Shown here piece by piece: positions 1-13,753 of a DNA stretch of 64,000 bases. Where the stretch lies: positions 51,529 to 115,528 of the forward strand of contig BJKQ01000034.1 of assembly GCA_006538405.1 (NCBI GenBank), read 5' to 3'. The position numbers and the translations under genes were made by a program. Positions within the stretch are counted from its first letter, which is position 1. Every line of letters starts with the position of its first letter. Origin of the DNA: Hansfordia pulvinata (Eukaryota > Ascomycota > Sordariomycetes > Xylariales). The notes under the pieces were generated by a model. That model worked only from the letters and a program-made list of their open reading frames with translations. It was not told the origin of the DNA and ran no database searches.

Positions 1-847
<847 letters not shown>

Positions 848-1222
848 GGGCCGGGGCGTTGTTATTATTGACCTTACCCGTCGGATAGGCACGGGCTGGT
901 CCTTGGATTACTAGTTTCAGATGCTTGACTCCAGATTCAGTATTTAAAACATATTAATTATAATAAAAGAAGAATTAACTTGCGTGAACATCCGTGGCAG
1001 GGAGATAGGGCACCTGAGCGAAGAGGCGGGCGGATGTGCGGGATACCGCCGCCGCTCCTGTCTCGTTAAGCCGCTTTGTTCAGTACATGTACACATAGGG
1101 GCTGGGCGGGTAGGCGCGACACGGTCGCAAAGTTAGCTGTACTGGGTACCTACTCCTTCTTCGCCGACGACTTTAAAAACAGGCACACCACAGTGCATCA
1201 CCGTCCTGGTTAGCCGACCCAT
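848..1222. other. Intergenic stretch
   Basis: This is the 3' flank of the reductase relic, with an AT-rich patch (about 940-980) that could serve in polyadenylation. I see no coding frame, RNA gene or repeat here. Confidence 0.4.
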
Positions 1223-1579
1223 TTAAATGGTGCGTTTCATGCCTTCATCGGCGCAGCAGCTGACGACTCGCATCAGGCCGCCTAGGCCACGCATAATAGT
1301 GACCATGGCTGCGATGCCTCCAACGGTTGCAAGCACACCCACGAAGACCTTGCGACGACGAGAGATCTCCGTGTTCTGCACGAAATTAATGATAAGTCGC
1401 TGAACGCTGTTTATTCCGGAAGCAAAAGCACGAATGGTGCCTGTCAGTGCGACTCCTCCCTGCTGGATGATGCCGGCACCATGTCGCATGACTGCAGTGC
1501 CACCTTGCTGCATCAACATAGTTCTCCGGTGTTGACCGTCAATTGGCAACTTAGCCGTATACAACCCACTCTTCTCCAC
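1223..1579 (-). CDS. Hypothetical small protein with a C-terminal hydrophobic segment
   Basis: An open frame of 118 codons with no family I recognise. The middle is rich in Gly, Gln and Ala. Residues of about 78-100 (VFVGVLATVGGIAAMVTIM) form one plausible membrane-spanning or amphipathic helix, followed by Arg/Gly and a Cys-Cys pair near the C-terminus. There is no N-terminal signal peptide. It lies immediately before the 1780-5121 AT-rich block and shows no stop-type damage. An upstream exon could exist but I cannot define a convincing splice junction. It may be a real small gene, a last exon, or chance. Confidence 0.3.
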   Translation of the reverse strand: MEKSGLYTAKLPIDGQHRRTMLMQQGGTAVMRHGAGIIQQGGVALTGTIRAFASGINSVQRLIINFVQNTEISRRRKVFVGVLATVGGIAAMVTIMRGLGGLMRVVSCCADEGMKRTI

Positions 1580-1779
1580 TAAAACCCGACCTTCGTCGCG
1601 AGATCCGTTCCCAGGGGTACCAGGAACCAGGGCCCCATGCCCTCCTCGCTATACGAGGTGCTGGGGCCATTCGACGAGTGTGATTGGTCCAACGTCCCAG
1701 ATTATTGACACTGAAATTGCCATGTAGCTCCCCCACAGCCATGCCCGGGAAAAAGGTACCCGAGACGTATCGACATATA

Positions 1780-3731
1780 GCTTAGCCTTTTAAAAATAAA
1801 TGTATAAAATAAATTTTAGGGGTTAATAATGTTGGTTTTTAATAAATAAAGTAATATAATTAAAGAAATTAATTATATAATTCAAATATTATTTAAACCG
1901 TTGATTTATCTTTCTTAATTAAGCTACGTTAAGAAATATTAATACGCGACTTAAAAAAAGGAGTGAAACTTGTACTTACACCTCGTGAAGCAGCCACGGG
2001 AGTACGCGGCGGCGTTAATATGATTTTTTATCGTTAAACTTAATTTAACTTTAAATATAAGTTAAGCAATCACTTAACGTGCTGGAAAAGGTAAGAGTTA
2101 AATCTTTATTCGTATTAATAAGTAAAAGCGAAGCTTTTATTACGCTTTTTTATTTACATATATTAGAAGCTTCTCTTTTAATTTTCAATTAAAAAGCGGC
2201 TGCTTTAATAATAAAGAGTGATAATATTTAATATATTTATATTTATCAAGGTTTAAAACGGTTATAAATAAAGTAAAAAAGCAACGATTAATATAATAAT
2301 TAAATTTTAAATAAAAAAAGATATAAGAATTAATAATAACACTTAATAACACCTTTTTTTCTTTTTAAATAATAAGCTTAAAATACATATTATTAAAAAT
2401 CTTATAAGTTTACGGTTATAACGGTTATTTTATTATCTTTATACGTGGTTTTTAAGAAATATACTGAATTTAAAATATTAAAAGCTTATTATTAAAAAGA
2501 GTTCTTAATTATAAAAATTCCTTCATTTTTTAAGCTTATATTTAATTAAAGAGAAAATGAATAAATATTCGTTTTCCGGATTTAAAATTAAATACCTTAA
2601 ATAAATATAATAATATATAATTAAAGTTAAGTTTTTTTAAATTTATAATTAAAGTTCATTAAAAAATTTTAAAGAATTCTTTAAAATTTATATTTTTTAA
2701 TTTTATATTACCTTTTTAATTCAATCTTATCGGGTGTACGTTTAATAAATCTTTAAGTATTAAAGATATTAATAATAACTTAAAAAGAGGTTATTTACTT
2801 TTTAAATATAAATTAAATAATAAAACACGGTTAAATTTATTAATATCCGAGTTTATTTAAAGTTATTAAAAGATTTAAGTTAAGCTTAAAGTTATTAAGT
2901 ATCTTTTTTATTAACTTTTTAATTAAATAATAATATTATTATAAATAATAACGCCCTTTTTTACGTTTACCTTTAACTTATTTCCTTTAATTACTTTATA
3001 AAATATTTTTTTATTATTAAAACAAATAAGAAAAGACCCGTTTTAATAAAAGCCTTATTTAATAAATAAGTTATATAATAATAATAAATCCACCTTTGAA
3101 GTTTAAAAATAAATAAAAACTTATTAATTAAAAGTAAACACTGATTTTATTATAAAATAATACGGATTAAGAATTCTTTATTTAATCTTTTTATAAGACT
3201 TAATTAAGCGTGATATCGCCTTTTTTATTAAAAAAGAATTAATAATATTTAAAGACTTGAATAAATTTATTTAATACCTTATAAACCTTTATATAAACCC
3301 TTATATTTAAAACGTGATTAATATAAAGATTAATTATATTTAATAAATAAAGTAAAAGTTATTTCTTAACTTTTATATTCGATTCAAATAGCTTTTTACG
3401 ATAAAGAAAAAAGGTAATTAAAGGGATATTTATAAATTAAATTATCTTTTTAAAGGGCTTTTTATACGAATAAAGGATATTCTTATTAAGCGTGATCTTT
3501 TTTATATTAATTATAAAAAGGCGGTTTAATAATATTAAAGTATTATAATAAATCTTAAGTTTTATAACTTATAAGAAAAGTATTAAAAACACGCTTTTTT
3601 TTAACCGCCTTAAATCTTATTAACTCCCACTTTTAAAGTTAATAAAGATAAGGACTTTTATATAATAAGCGTGAATAATATAAGTGTTAAGTTACGAGTA
3701 CAGCCGGGGTTAACCAGCGTTCGTATAAGTA
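1780..3731. repeat. AT-rich RIP-type relic
   Basis: Composition falls abruptly to very high AT, with TTAA, TATA and AATAA words dominating and CpA/TpG scarce. All six frames are full of stops. This is what strongly RIP-mutated transposon DNA looks like in ascomycetes. I could not find long terminal repeats or a recognisable protein in it. The right border is the TA duplication of the Tc1-like element, which may have inserted into or beside it. Confidence 0.6.
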
Positions 3732-5121
3732 TAATTAATTAATAAAATAAAAGGCGTAAGCTTAAAATCGCGAGTTATATTAAAACCACCCTTTAACTTT
3801 AACCACTTACATGTAATTTAATTTAATAAGGAAAAAATAAGAAAAATATATAAGTAAAAGAGAAATGCTTAATATACATACCTATATTTTCAATATTTTA
3901 TATACCACCCCTTAACCTTTATTATAATTGTAATCCTCCTTAGCATATTATTTATTAGCTTATTAATCAGGTCTTTAAGAATAGCCTCTTAAACCTCTTA
4001 TATAGCTTTAATCAGCTTATCTATGCTTACCATGTTATTCTTTAGCTTTATTAGCTTAAGGTACCTTTTATAAACTTCATTTTTAATCCATACCCATATG
4101 TTTTTAATAAGGTTAAGATTAAGGGAGTATAAAGGCCATTTTAATACAGGGAAGCCTAACTCTTCCAGGAATTCCTGGATAATAAAGGACTTATGAATAA
4201 GAGCATTATCATATATAAAGGTCATCCTTAGCTCAAGAATCTGTGGCAATGCTTTATTTAATAATTGCTTATAAACCTGGCTTATTATGCCTCCTCTTTT
4301 AAACCTAAGGTCTTTAAAGCAAATTTTAAGGTTAATCCTTTTATTAAAGCTAATTCCTCCTTTAAACATTTAATAATGACTAGATTTCTTATACTTAAGT
4401 TAAATATAATCCTTTTTTATAAATAATAAGCTTAATTTTAAGGAATTTAATTAATAATTAGCTAAGATATAAGGGTGTAAAGTTGAAGGGTGAAATATAT
4501 TATAAGGCTTAAAAACCTATCCTCTCCTTTTACCTTAACCCCTTTCCATTAAGACTTTATTAATCTATAAAATGGACCTTTAATAATGCACTGGCTTTTA
4601 TTAATACTTTAAAGCTTATTTATACCTGACTTTTATATAATACTTAAATAGAAATGGCTTAATAAAAGCAAGGTGGTGCTAAATACCTTCTTTTTAAAGG
4701 AACCTTAAAATTGTCCTCTTAAAAGCACTTAATCCACCCTCTTTTTTAAGTTAAAATAAAGAGCAAAATAAATTAAAGGATATAAAACGAAGCAGAAGTC
4801 TTTTTAACTGTTTTAATAAAATGTGTGGCCTGCCACGGCCAGGTAAAGACACCCCCTTATTTTAAGTAAGGTACCTTAACCAGATTCCTTTACAGGTGTG
4901 TCTTAAAATGCCTTCTGCTTTAACCATTATAAAGATACTTAAGCCAGATTAAATAGCCCTTATAATCCTGTTCTTCTTACGAGGTGTTATATGTACTCCT
5001 ATAATTTTTAAAGCATTAAGGGGTGGTAAAAAGGAGGGTTAAAGAAGGGAGGGGGGGTAGACGCGTTACGCGTTTTACGCGAAATTTAGCTAGTGCGCCT
5101 TTTTTTTTTGCCGGGCCACTG
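3732..5121 (-). mobile_element. Tc1/mariner-type DNA transposon, RIP-degraded
   Basis: The element is 1390 bp between TA dinucleotides (3730-3731 and 5122-5123), the target duplication typical of Tc1/mariner. Read inward from the right end on the minus strand it begins CAGTGGCCCGGC, then an A-run and AAGGCGCACTAGC...CGCG. Read inward from the left end it begins TAATTAATTAAT, then AAAATAAAAGGCGTAAGC...CGCG. The inner parts of the two ends align, and most outer differences are C->T or G->A. The left terminal repeat is therefore RIP-eroded while the right one is well preserved. The transposase relic lies inside on the minus strand. Size, TA target and transposase type agree. Confidence 0.75.
3890..4369 (-). 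pseudogene. Tc1-like DDE transposase, C-terminal part, inactivated
   Basis: The minus frame starting in MFKGGISF carries the DDE_3 transposase landmarks: YDNALIHKSFIIQEFLEELG (second catalytic Asp in DNA.IH), WPLYSLNLNLIKNIW, and after two in-frame TAA codons NNMLRRITIIIKVKGWYIK before a natural TGA at 3890-3892. The family motif is WPPYSPDLNPIENIW; here two Pro became Leu, Asp became Asn, and the catalytic Glu became Lys (codon 4103-4105). Each of these is a single C->T or G->A change. The first internal TAA (3998-4000) also fits CAA->TAA. The N-terminal DNA-binding part upstream (4370 to about 4950) is too degraded to translate. The gene cannot make active transposase. Confidence 0.85.
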
Positions 5122-5123
5122 TA

Positions 5124-5683
5124 AGTACACCTAGTTTCCCTCTGCGCATTCCACTTTCAGGTGGCTTATGGTCACCTTCTTATAGTAAACATTTACTCGT
5201 ACCTCCTGAGTTGGTAGCCGCTTATCATATCTGCATCTATAGACCTAATCTTTTCTTTTTGTAGTATTCATCAAGGTTCTGATAATATCAAAGGTTCGCT
5301 TTTCGACGTCGCCGCAACATGAAATCACAGACAGCACCTGCCCTGCCCAACCCAGGGAGAAGATGGACCCACTTCCCCCGTCAGGTGATAGAGCCTCCAA
5401 TCACGTCGCCCCCTTCCCCCTCCCCCCCCATTAAAACGGTACTTGCTACTCGTACTTGATATGCTCGCACCCTCATGACTGCCGTCGTGTCCCGCATCAT
5501 CTAGGCAACCATAACGTGAGGTCGCAATCAGCCTCAATTCGCCAGATCGGATCCTATCTCTTCATTTTGTAAGAAGAAGCAGATACTGCCTGGTCGCGTG
5601 TCGGCACACCAGATGACTTAATCATTTCCCCAGTGCGCGGCCGGGCTGCTGTCACACTAGTCACAATCTCAAAGCGCTTGCTC
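5124..5683. promoter_or_regulatory. Upstream region of the Ten1-like gene
   Basis: Composition is normal between the Tc1-like element and the Ten1-like start codon. A short C-run and T-rich tracts are visible, but no defined promoter element or convincing ORF. The transposon end lies about 560 bp upstream of the start codon. Confidence 0.3.
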
Positions 5684-6231
5684 ATGTCTAGTGCCCCTCT
5701 GCCCTCAACAAGATGCCTTCTCTCCAGCCTGCCAGGCCAAGAGGTGGGGGATAAGGTACGGTTTCTTGGCTGGTTAGTATTCCCACTCTCGTTACATCCT
5801 GTTTCCTACCTGCCGATTTTCTGTCTCTCTCCGTCTTGCTAACTGCGAAAAGTGTCTACGCCTACAACACCAAGTCGGCAGAGCTGGTTCTCACCCACCA
5901 GCTTCCCAAGGATAGTCAGGTACGAGCAGTAGTGGATGTTGGTCTCCTGCTGGAGAACCTCAAAACCGAACAGACAGACTACGGGCAGTGGGTACACGTC
6001 ATCGGGTACGTCAACTCGATAGGCAGCAAAGCAGGCTCGGTCGTGGGGGTTTCCGCCTGTCAGAACGTCAAGATACAAGCGCTCGTGCTGTGGGTTGCTC
6101 AGGGGCTTGATCTTCTTACGAGCAGACTTTTGTCAACACGGCTTCGTCTGATTCCCGTCCTGCTCGCCCGAGAAGGGAGCCCCGCTGAACCCATTGAGCC
6201 CACCGAGATGGTGAGGGCGAGACTTTGTTGA
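5684..6231 (+). CDS. TEN1: Ten1-like telomere-capping (CST complex) subunit, probable late frameshift
   Basis: Ten1 is the small OB-fold subunit of the Cdc13/CTC1-Stn1-Ten1 complex that caps chromosome ends and helps lagging-strand fill-in. I start at ATG 5684 because the protein then opens with the fungal signature MSSAPLPSTRCLLSSLPGQ, followed by GDKVRFLG. Exon 1 ends at 5772. The 80-bp intron (5773-5852) has donor GTTAGT, branch GCTAAC and acceptor AAAAG. Exon 2 encodes VYAYNTKSAELVLTH, VVDVGLLLENLKTEQ, GQWVHVIGYV and IQALVLWVAQGLDL, the full OB-fold order. As written the product is 155 residues. After GLDL the family-like text SYEQTFVNTASSDSRPARP appears in the next frame, ending at 6186-6188, so one base seems to be missing near 6112-6118. 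That is either a real recent mutation or an assembly error. Confidence 0.8.
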
Positions 6232-6629
6232 GAGCTGAGCCTTTCCAAGAAGACTCGACTTGGCGGGAACTGTCTGATTGTCCAAAAGCCCTCCCGACTG
6301 ATTTTGCTGGGAACGAATAGGTCTCCTACAGTCACTTGTTGCAGACGGTGGCCCATTTTCCTTCAAGGGTGACTTTGCATCCCAGTGTGTTTCCATCGCG
6401 TCTCTAACAAGGAGCATGGCGTATCTTTCGTTAGAATCGCAGCTAGTAGCAGGCATTGACAGCGGGTAGCAGGAATACGAAATCGAGGCTGTTGGCGATG
6501 ATGAAGCAGGGGTGTCCGAGAGGTGCAGATACAGGGCAATGAGTTCAGAACCAGTAAGCTAGCAGCATCAACAAGGTATTGGCAATCAACGAGGTTTGCA
6601 CAGGTGGATGAAATATCTAGAACAGACAC
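6133..6629 (-). CDS. Possible hypothetical gene converging on Ten1
   Basis: Two overlapping minus-strand frames are open here: 6363-6629, and 6133-6456 beginning MPATSCDSNERYAMLLVRD. The second is hydrophilic, rich in Ser, Pro, Gln and Asn, and ends within the 3' end of the Ten1-like gene. I recognise no domain, and no splice junction joins the two frames convincingly. Part could be the antisense shadow of Ten1 plus chance. Confidence 0.18.
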
Positions 6630-6880
6630 TCAATACGAACCTCAGACGTGAGAAGCATCGAGTCCTAGCGCTTTTTTCGAGCATGTCTACATTGCAAGTA
6701 TCACACCGCAACAGCTCAGCCCCAACACTTTCGTGAGCTTTGGATCTCGTCTGTTTTCAGAGCGGCAGTTCAGTCTGTGATTCCGAATGTGTATTCAAAT
6801 CCTCGCTGCCGGCCGTCTCCCGCGTCGCCGGTCCCGCAAAGTCGAGTTTTATGAAGAAACACACCCTTAACGGTTCGGGT

Positions 6881-7000
6881 TATCGAATATTAATGAGAAC
6901 ACATTAAATTAAAAGTTAATTAATGCTAAATACATAAGAGGGATTCACTTATTATATAAATAAATAATAAAGAGCGTTCTTAACCCTTTCACTTTTATCA
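6881..7000. repeat. Left long terminal repeat, 120 bp
   Basis: It begins TATCGAATATTAATGAG and ends ACTTTTATCA. Aligned without gaps to 13754-13873 it differs at roughly 17 of 120 positions, all but about two being transitions in both directions. Each copy was therefore RIP-mutated independently after insertion. Confidence 0.85.
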
Positions 7001-10000
7001 CTCTTACTTGATCCTTACAATTTATTAATCTTATTAAAAACCTTTTTAATAAAAAAACTTATAAAAAAAGGCATTAAATTAAGAAAAAGGTTATTATTTA
7101 CCAAGTTTAAAAGTATTTATAACCTTATTATCGTTATCCGTTAAAAGTTTATCTTTTAGTAATATTTAATTATAAATCTTCTTTATTTAATGAGTTAAAT
7201 ATAAGTTTTACCTTTTTAAATTATAATTTATATTGTATTACACTTTTAAAGGTTTAACTTATTTCTCTTTTTTTATATACTTAATAAATACCTTTCATTT
7301 TCTTAATAAAGCGTTTTTAATCTTTATTTTAATTATTATATCTTTTTTAAGTTATAATCTTAAAAGATAATTAACTTACCTTTATTAACTTTAAAGATCA
7401 TAATTATTATAAAGCAATATTAAAAGATATTTTTTTATTAATTTTTAATAATTTAATTAATAAATATAATAAAGAATTTAAGTTATATCGTTTTACCGTT
7501 TTTTTTTTTTATAAAATTTATTAAAGGTATCCTGAATTATAATATTTAATATTTTATAAGCTTTTTAATCTTTATATTCTTTGCTTTTATTAAAAAACAC
7601 TACTTTAAAGTGAATATAAGGAAGTTAAAAGGTAAAAGTAAGATTAATTATATTAAACTATATAAGGAGTTAACTTAGCTTTTCCTTAAATAAGTAAGGG
7701 TTAATTAAAATGTTTTATAAAACAGTAAATTAAATAATTAATTTTAATTATAAGTTTTATTAACGGTAAAAAGGCGGAAAAACAGTGTTTTTTAAACGAG
7801 TAAATAATATTAAGTAATTATATTAAAGGAAAAGTGTGTTATTTATTATTTTATTAATAAAAAAAGGAAAGGAAAAAAATAATATAATACCGATTTAAGG
7901 ATTAAAAAAAGGGTGGTGTTATATAACTCTTATTAAATTTATTTCTTTTATTTTTTAATTTAATAAATTTTAAAGCTTAATTATAGCTTAAAAGCAAAAG
8001 AAAGTATTTTTTAATAATGTTTTAATAAGTTTATTTATTACTTACTTTTTTATTAACGTGAATTAAAGTGAATTATCTTATTATTAACTTATTCCTTAAA
8101 TTAAATAATTTGAATTTAATAATATTTAAGCCTTTTATAAAAGTAAGGGTTTTTAATTGTTATAATAACTTTTTAATTATTTTAAAGAATCATTATAATA
8201 ACCTTGTTTTCTTTAATATTTAACTCCTTTAAAAATCGTTAAATTTAAACTGCATTCTTAAAAGCTTAAGTTTATTTAATTAACTTCAACTTATAAAAGG
8301 AAAAGAATATAATTACTTGTTTTTTTAAGCTTTAATTAATAACATTGCTTTTTATATTAAAGATATAATTAAATATAAACCGTTTTATTTAATAATGTTT
8401 TATTTTATTTATATTTAAAATTTTAAATAAAGTTTTTAACCTTTTTAAATAAATAAGCTTAAGGTTTATTATTCCTTTTAAATACTTAAATATATGTTTA
8501 AATAAATTCTTATAAGCCTTATTAAGGTTAATAATAAACTTATTATAAAGAAAGATAATATAAGTAATATTAAGTAACTTATAACCTTAATATATTAATA
8601 CTTATCTTTTTTTATAATTATAAAATTAAAATAAAAAGGTATAAAAGCTTTATTTTTTATAAGTGTATCTTTAAAAGAAGTATTAATAAATTTTAAAGTC
8701 TTTAAGACTTAATTAAGATAACCGGTTTATTTTAGGTAAATAATATATCTTAACTTATTTTTATATTAAGGTAAAAAGTGTAAGGCCTTAAATTAATTAT
8801 TTTAAACTTATTACTTAATGGCTTTTTAAGCTTTAAGATCTCGCTCTTAAAAGGTTTTATAATTAATAAGTCGGTTATATAAATAATTATATAAAGATTA
8901 TTATTAATAAACACTTAAATATTAAAGTTTAATAATATAAAGCCTTACTTTTTAAAAAACACGCTTAAAGTTTAATATTAAATTTAATAAGCTTACTTTA
9001 AGTTATATAAGGCTTTATTTAACTTATAAACCCATTTTAAGCCGTTATTAAAACCTTTTAATTAAAGAATATAAATATTCTTATCGATATCTTTATAAAA
9101 GAAAGTTATCTTTATATTTATTTAATTTAATTTTAAGTTTCAGGTTATAATATAAATAATATTACTTTACAAGTTATTAACTTTATAATTAATATAAAAG
9201 ATTTATTAAAGATAATTCCCTTTATTTATATAAAACCTCGTATTATTTATTAAGCCTTAAACCTTTATATTTCACCGTTCGGTCCTTACTTAAGCTTAGA
9301 AACCTATTTTACACTTAAAAGGACTCTTTTTTAAAAAGGTTTATAAAGGGTTTAAGTCTTAATTTTAATAAGTACTTAATACTCGCTCTTTATAATTTTA
9401 TATTACTTAAGGTAAAAGGGGTTAAGCTTAACTTAACGGTAAGACTTAAATTTAAAAGGCTTATTAATTAATTATAAGGTAAAACTTATAAAAGTTATAA
9501 TTAAAAGAAAGTTAAGGTTAAAAGTAATAAGTATATAATCACTTTACGTTAACTTCTTTAATTATAAGTTTAAGTAATTCTTTAATACTCTTTATTTAAA
9601 CGGTTAAAATAGTTTTCTACTTATAAGGAGTGTATTAAAGATAGTTTTAAATTAAGTGTATTTAAGCTTAAAAGGTTTAAAGATATTAAGTTAAGTAAGC
9701 TTAAAAAAGTATAAGATTTAATATTATTAACGTGCTCGCTTTAAATAACGATCTTAAAGGTATAATCTTTTATAAGATTATAAGTTATATTTTAAAAAGT
9801 TATAAATAAAGTTTTTAATCTTTTAAGTTTATTATAAATATAAAGTTATCGTTTTAAGCTTAAAACTTAAGTAAAGCCTTAAATAATCTCTTTTTAATTT
9901 AAGCGATAAAAAGCAGAATCGATTTTATTAATCTTATTATAATAAAAAGCTAATAAAAAAGTAAAAGGTAAAACGGATTAAAAACGCTTATTAATATATT

Positions 10001-11491
10001 ATTAATTTTTATTAAAAACGATATTATTTATATAAATTATAAGCTTAAAATTTAATAGAATAATATAACTTCTTTCATTAATTTTATAATACTTTAATAT
10101 TTTATAATATTAAGTTTTTAACTCGAAAATTAAAGGCTTTCTTAATAATAAGTAATACTTATTAACTTATATTATATAAAGGTGTAAAAGGTTAAGGGTT
10201 AATTAAAACCGGGCCTTATAAAAGGTCTTTCCTTTAAAATAAGTGCTTAAAGACCTATTTTTAAAGTACACGGTAATTTAAAGCAAAATAAGTTAAAGTT
10301 TTAAAGGGATATTTAAAGAGAAGGTTATAAGTACTAAGGCTTAAAGTTTCTTTTTTAAGAACTTTTACTTCTCGCTTTATTATATTATTTTATTAAGATT
10401 AATTAATAAAAAAAAGAGTAATTCTTTTATCTTAATAAAGAAGTTTTAAAGTATAATTAATAAAGATAATTCTTTAATTTAAAATAATTATTTAATAACG
10501 CCTTTTTAATCCTTTATAAGTATTAAAAAAGCTTTTAAAGGTAAGAGCGAATTTCTTTATAATTTCTCCTTTAATAATAATAGTTTAAGTATATTAAGTA
10601 AAGTTATTAATAATTAAGTATTAATTATGTTTAGAGTAATGTAAATAATAAAGTCGTACTTAATATAAACAAGGCTTAAGGTGTTATATACAGGTAGATT
10701 GGTAATATAAAAAGGTCCGTCCCTTTTATCTTACTTAATTATAATTATCTTATTTATATAAAAAAGGAAAGCTATTATACCTTTTATAAAGTATAAGTAA
10801 TTAATTATAATTATTAACACTTTATAATAAGGTTAAGGCTTTACCTTTTAATGACCGGTAACTTATAAGACTTTACCCTTTTACGACCGTTAAGTTATAA
10901 GTGGTAAATAATACTTAAATCGTATTATTAATTATAAGTATATTATTATAAATTATATAAGTTTAACTTATAACCGTTTACTTAAATTTTATTAACGTTT
11001 TTAAAATATATATATACTTATAAAGTCGATAAAAAGGTATTTTAATAACTTAATCCCTTTATAAAGATTTCCTTAATAAGGTTTCTCTTTTATTTTATTT
11101 TTAATATAATTATAATAAAAGTAATGAAAAAGGTTTAATTTTAAACTGGTTAACACTTTTTAAAGTTAATTAAGGCCGTTATTATTAAGGTAGCTTAATC
11201 TTTCGTGTTATATATATATATTTAAAAAGGATTTAATATAAATGTAAAGGGCGACGTTAAGCCCGTTAACTTTAATATTATTATTTCATTAATTAATAAT
11301 ATATAAGCTTTTAATTTTATATTCTTTTATAACCGTGTTTAAGTTCATTATTATTATAATATTAATCCTTATAAAAAAAACTTAACACTTTTCTTTTTTA
11401 TTTATATTATAAAGATTAAATTTACTCCGCTTTTGAATAAGTAAATATAACGTATATAAAACCACGTTTTTTACTTTATTATTAAAAAGCG

Positions 11492-11629
11492 TTTTAAAGT
11501 AATAAAAATCGATGTGCTTTAATTAAATAATATATTTATTACTACTTACTTATCTTAAGCTTTTAAAGTAATAAAAATCGATGTGCTTTAATTAAATAAT
11601 ATATTTATTAATACTTACTTATCTTAAGC
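11492..11629. repeat. 69-bp tandem duplication, two copies
   Basis: Units 11492-11560 and 11561-11629 are adjacent and differ at one base (a C/A change, not a transition). They sit inside the RIP-destroyed retroelement. If both had existed before RIP they should have diverged by many transitions, so the duplication is probably later than RIP. Confidence 0.85.
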
Positions 11630-13753
11630 CTTTATAATTCTTTAAATTAATAAACCCGTTTTTAAATAAGAACTTATATTAATTATAACTTAAATTTAAT
11701 ATAAAAACTTTTTTTAAGTGTTTTACAAGCTTACTTATAATTGGTTTACTTATAATTAATACCCTTTAATCCTTTTTTAAAGTGTTCATAGCTTTAAAGT
11801 GCCGGTTAACTCTCTTTAATTGATAAAAGCAGCCTTTAAGCTGGCTCTTTAAGCTTAAGACTTAAGAGTTAAATAAAGTAATAAAGTGATCTTTAACGAA
11901 TTTAATTAAAATGTGGTTAATATTAAGAGTAGCCGTAATAAATGACTTAACGGTTAAGATTTAACTTTAATTTAAGTCTTTTAATCTTATTAAGGTAAAA
12001 GTGTAATAAATAACTTTAAGAATTATTAATATATTAAAATCACCTTATAATATAAAGGAAAAGGTCTTAATAAAAGGAGAGTTATTAATATTATCGTTTT
12101 TAACTCGTTTATTAAGTTATTAATTAAGATTTAAGTTTCTTTAATTTTAATAGTTTAACGGTCTTAATAATTTAACCGTCCATTACGGCTTTTTCTTTTT
12201 TTATCTTAATTATTTTTATTTTAAAATTTAAGGTTTTAATTAAAAGTGTTTTTAAAAAAAAAAGGTTAATAAAAGAGTTTTATTAAGCTATTAAGCGTAT
12301 TTAAGATTATTCTTTCTTTATGGCTTTAACAGCTTTATTAAAAGTGATAATAATAATAATAACCTTTTTAATATCGTTCCTTTTAAAGGTAATATTATTA
12401 TTTAATTAAAATATAATTAAAAAGAGTTAAAAAACGAATTTATTTTATTTAAAAACTTATTAATTAATAAAGGCTTAAAAATATTATAAGTAATGTTTAA
12501 TACTTTTATATTATTATTAATCTTTTAAAGCGCTCAACTAATTTAATAATATTATTATTATAAACGGTTAAGTTAATAATATCTTATTTTTAAAAGAGAT
12601 TCTTAAAATAAGTGCTGCTTTTTAATTTATAATTATTTTTTAAGGTAATTTAAATTTTAATAATAATAAAAATACCGTTTTTTAAACCGCGGCTTTAAGA
12701 TTGAAGTTAAGTTTACTTTTAATAATTATACTTCCCTTTATTTATTTATCCTTTTAATTCTTAAGTTTAATAAAGTACTTAAAGCTTTTAAGAGTTTCCG
12801 TTCCTTTTAAGATTAAGCGGTTAATTAAGGTATTTAAAATAAGATATTAACCGATTTTATTAATAAATAAGTAATCTTATATTTCCTTTTTAAATCGAAT
12901 TTAATTTATAAAGAAGATTAAATAAGTGATTTTATTTAAAATAGGTTTTTTAATAATACTTATGTTTATAACGAAGGCTTTTTAACCTTTAAAAAAAAGA
13001 GTTGCTTTAAAATTTATTAAAAAGGGTGTTATCGCGGAAAAATAATAATAAAGCTTATTAAAGTCGGTCTTTAATAAGTTTCTTATATAAAGGTTTATTA
13101 AATTTTAAATTTAATTTAAAAAATGCTTTATTAAAAGGTAAAATAAGCTTTTCTTTAATAACTTAATTAACTTTATATTTTTAAAAGTTTATTATTTTAA
13201 AGTTAAAAAGATCTTTATTATTAAAAATCGGTAATAAGTCGTTAAAGTTAACTTTAAAGAAAGGTAAGTTAACGTTTCTTAAATAATTATTAAGGTAATA
13301 ATTAAGATCTTAAAATTTATTAATAAAGTAAATAATACCGTTTAATTTAATAATAAAGTATAATAATAAGTCTTTATTAATAAAGCGTTTTTAAATAAGT
13401 AAAATAAGAAAGCGAGTTTATAAGTAATATAACGCTTAATAGCTTATTATAAGTATGTTTTTAATTATTTAATAATTAAAAATATTATAATAAGATCGTA
13501 AAATGGTTAAAAGTTTAAAGATAATATATAATTATAAATAAAACTTCCTTTATTAATTTTATATCTTTTAATATAATTATTATTATATATATAATTATAA
13601 GTTTAATTATAATTAATAAACTTTTATAAAATTATAAAGAGTTTAATATATATATAAGCGTGTTTTACCGGATCATTAATATAAAAAAGGTACGCTTTTT
13701 AATATAAGTAATCCGGTGATTAATAATTATATTAAGCCTTTAAGCTTATAACT

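Noticed and set aside
6841..6880. An earlier left end for the LTR at the TG near 6852
   Set aside because: It gives no target duplication and the alignment with the right LTR stops at 6881, where CGGGT duplications fit exactly.
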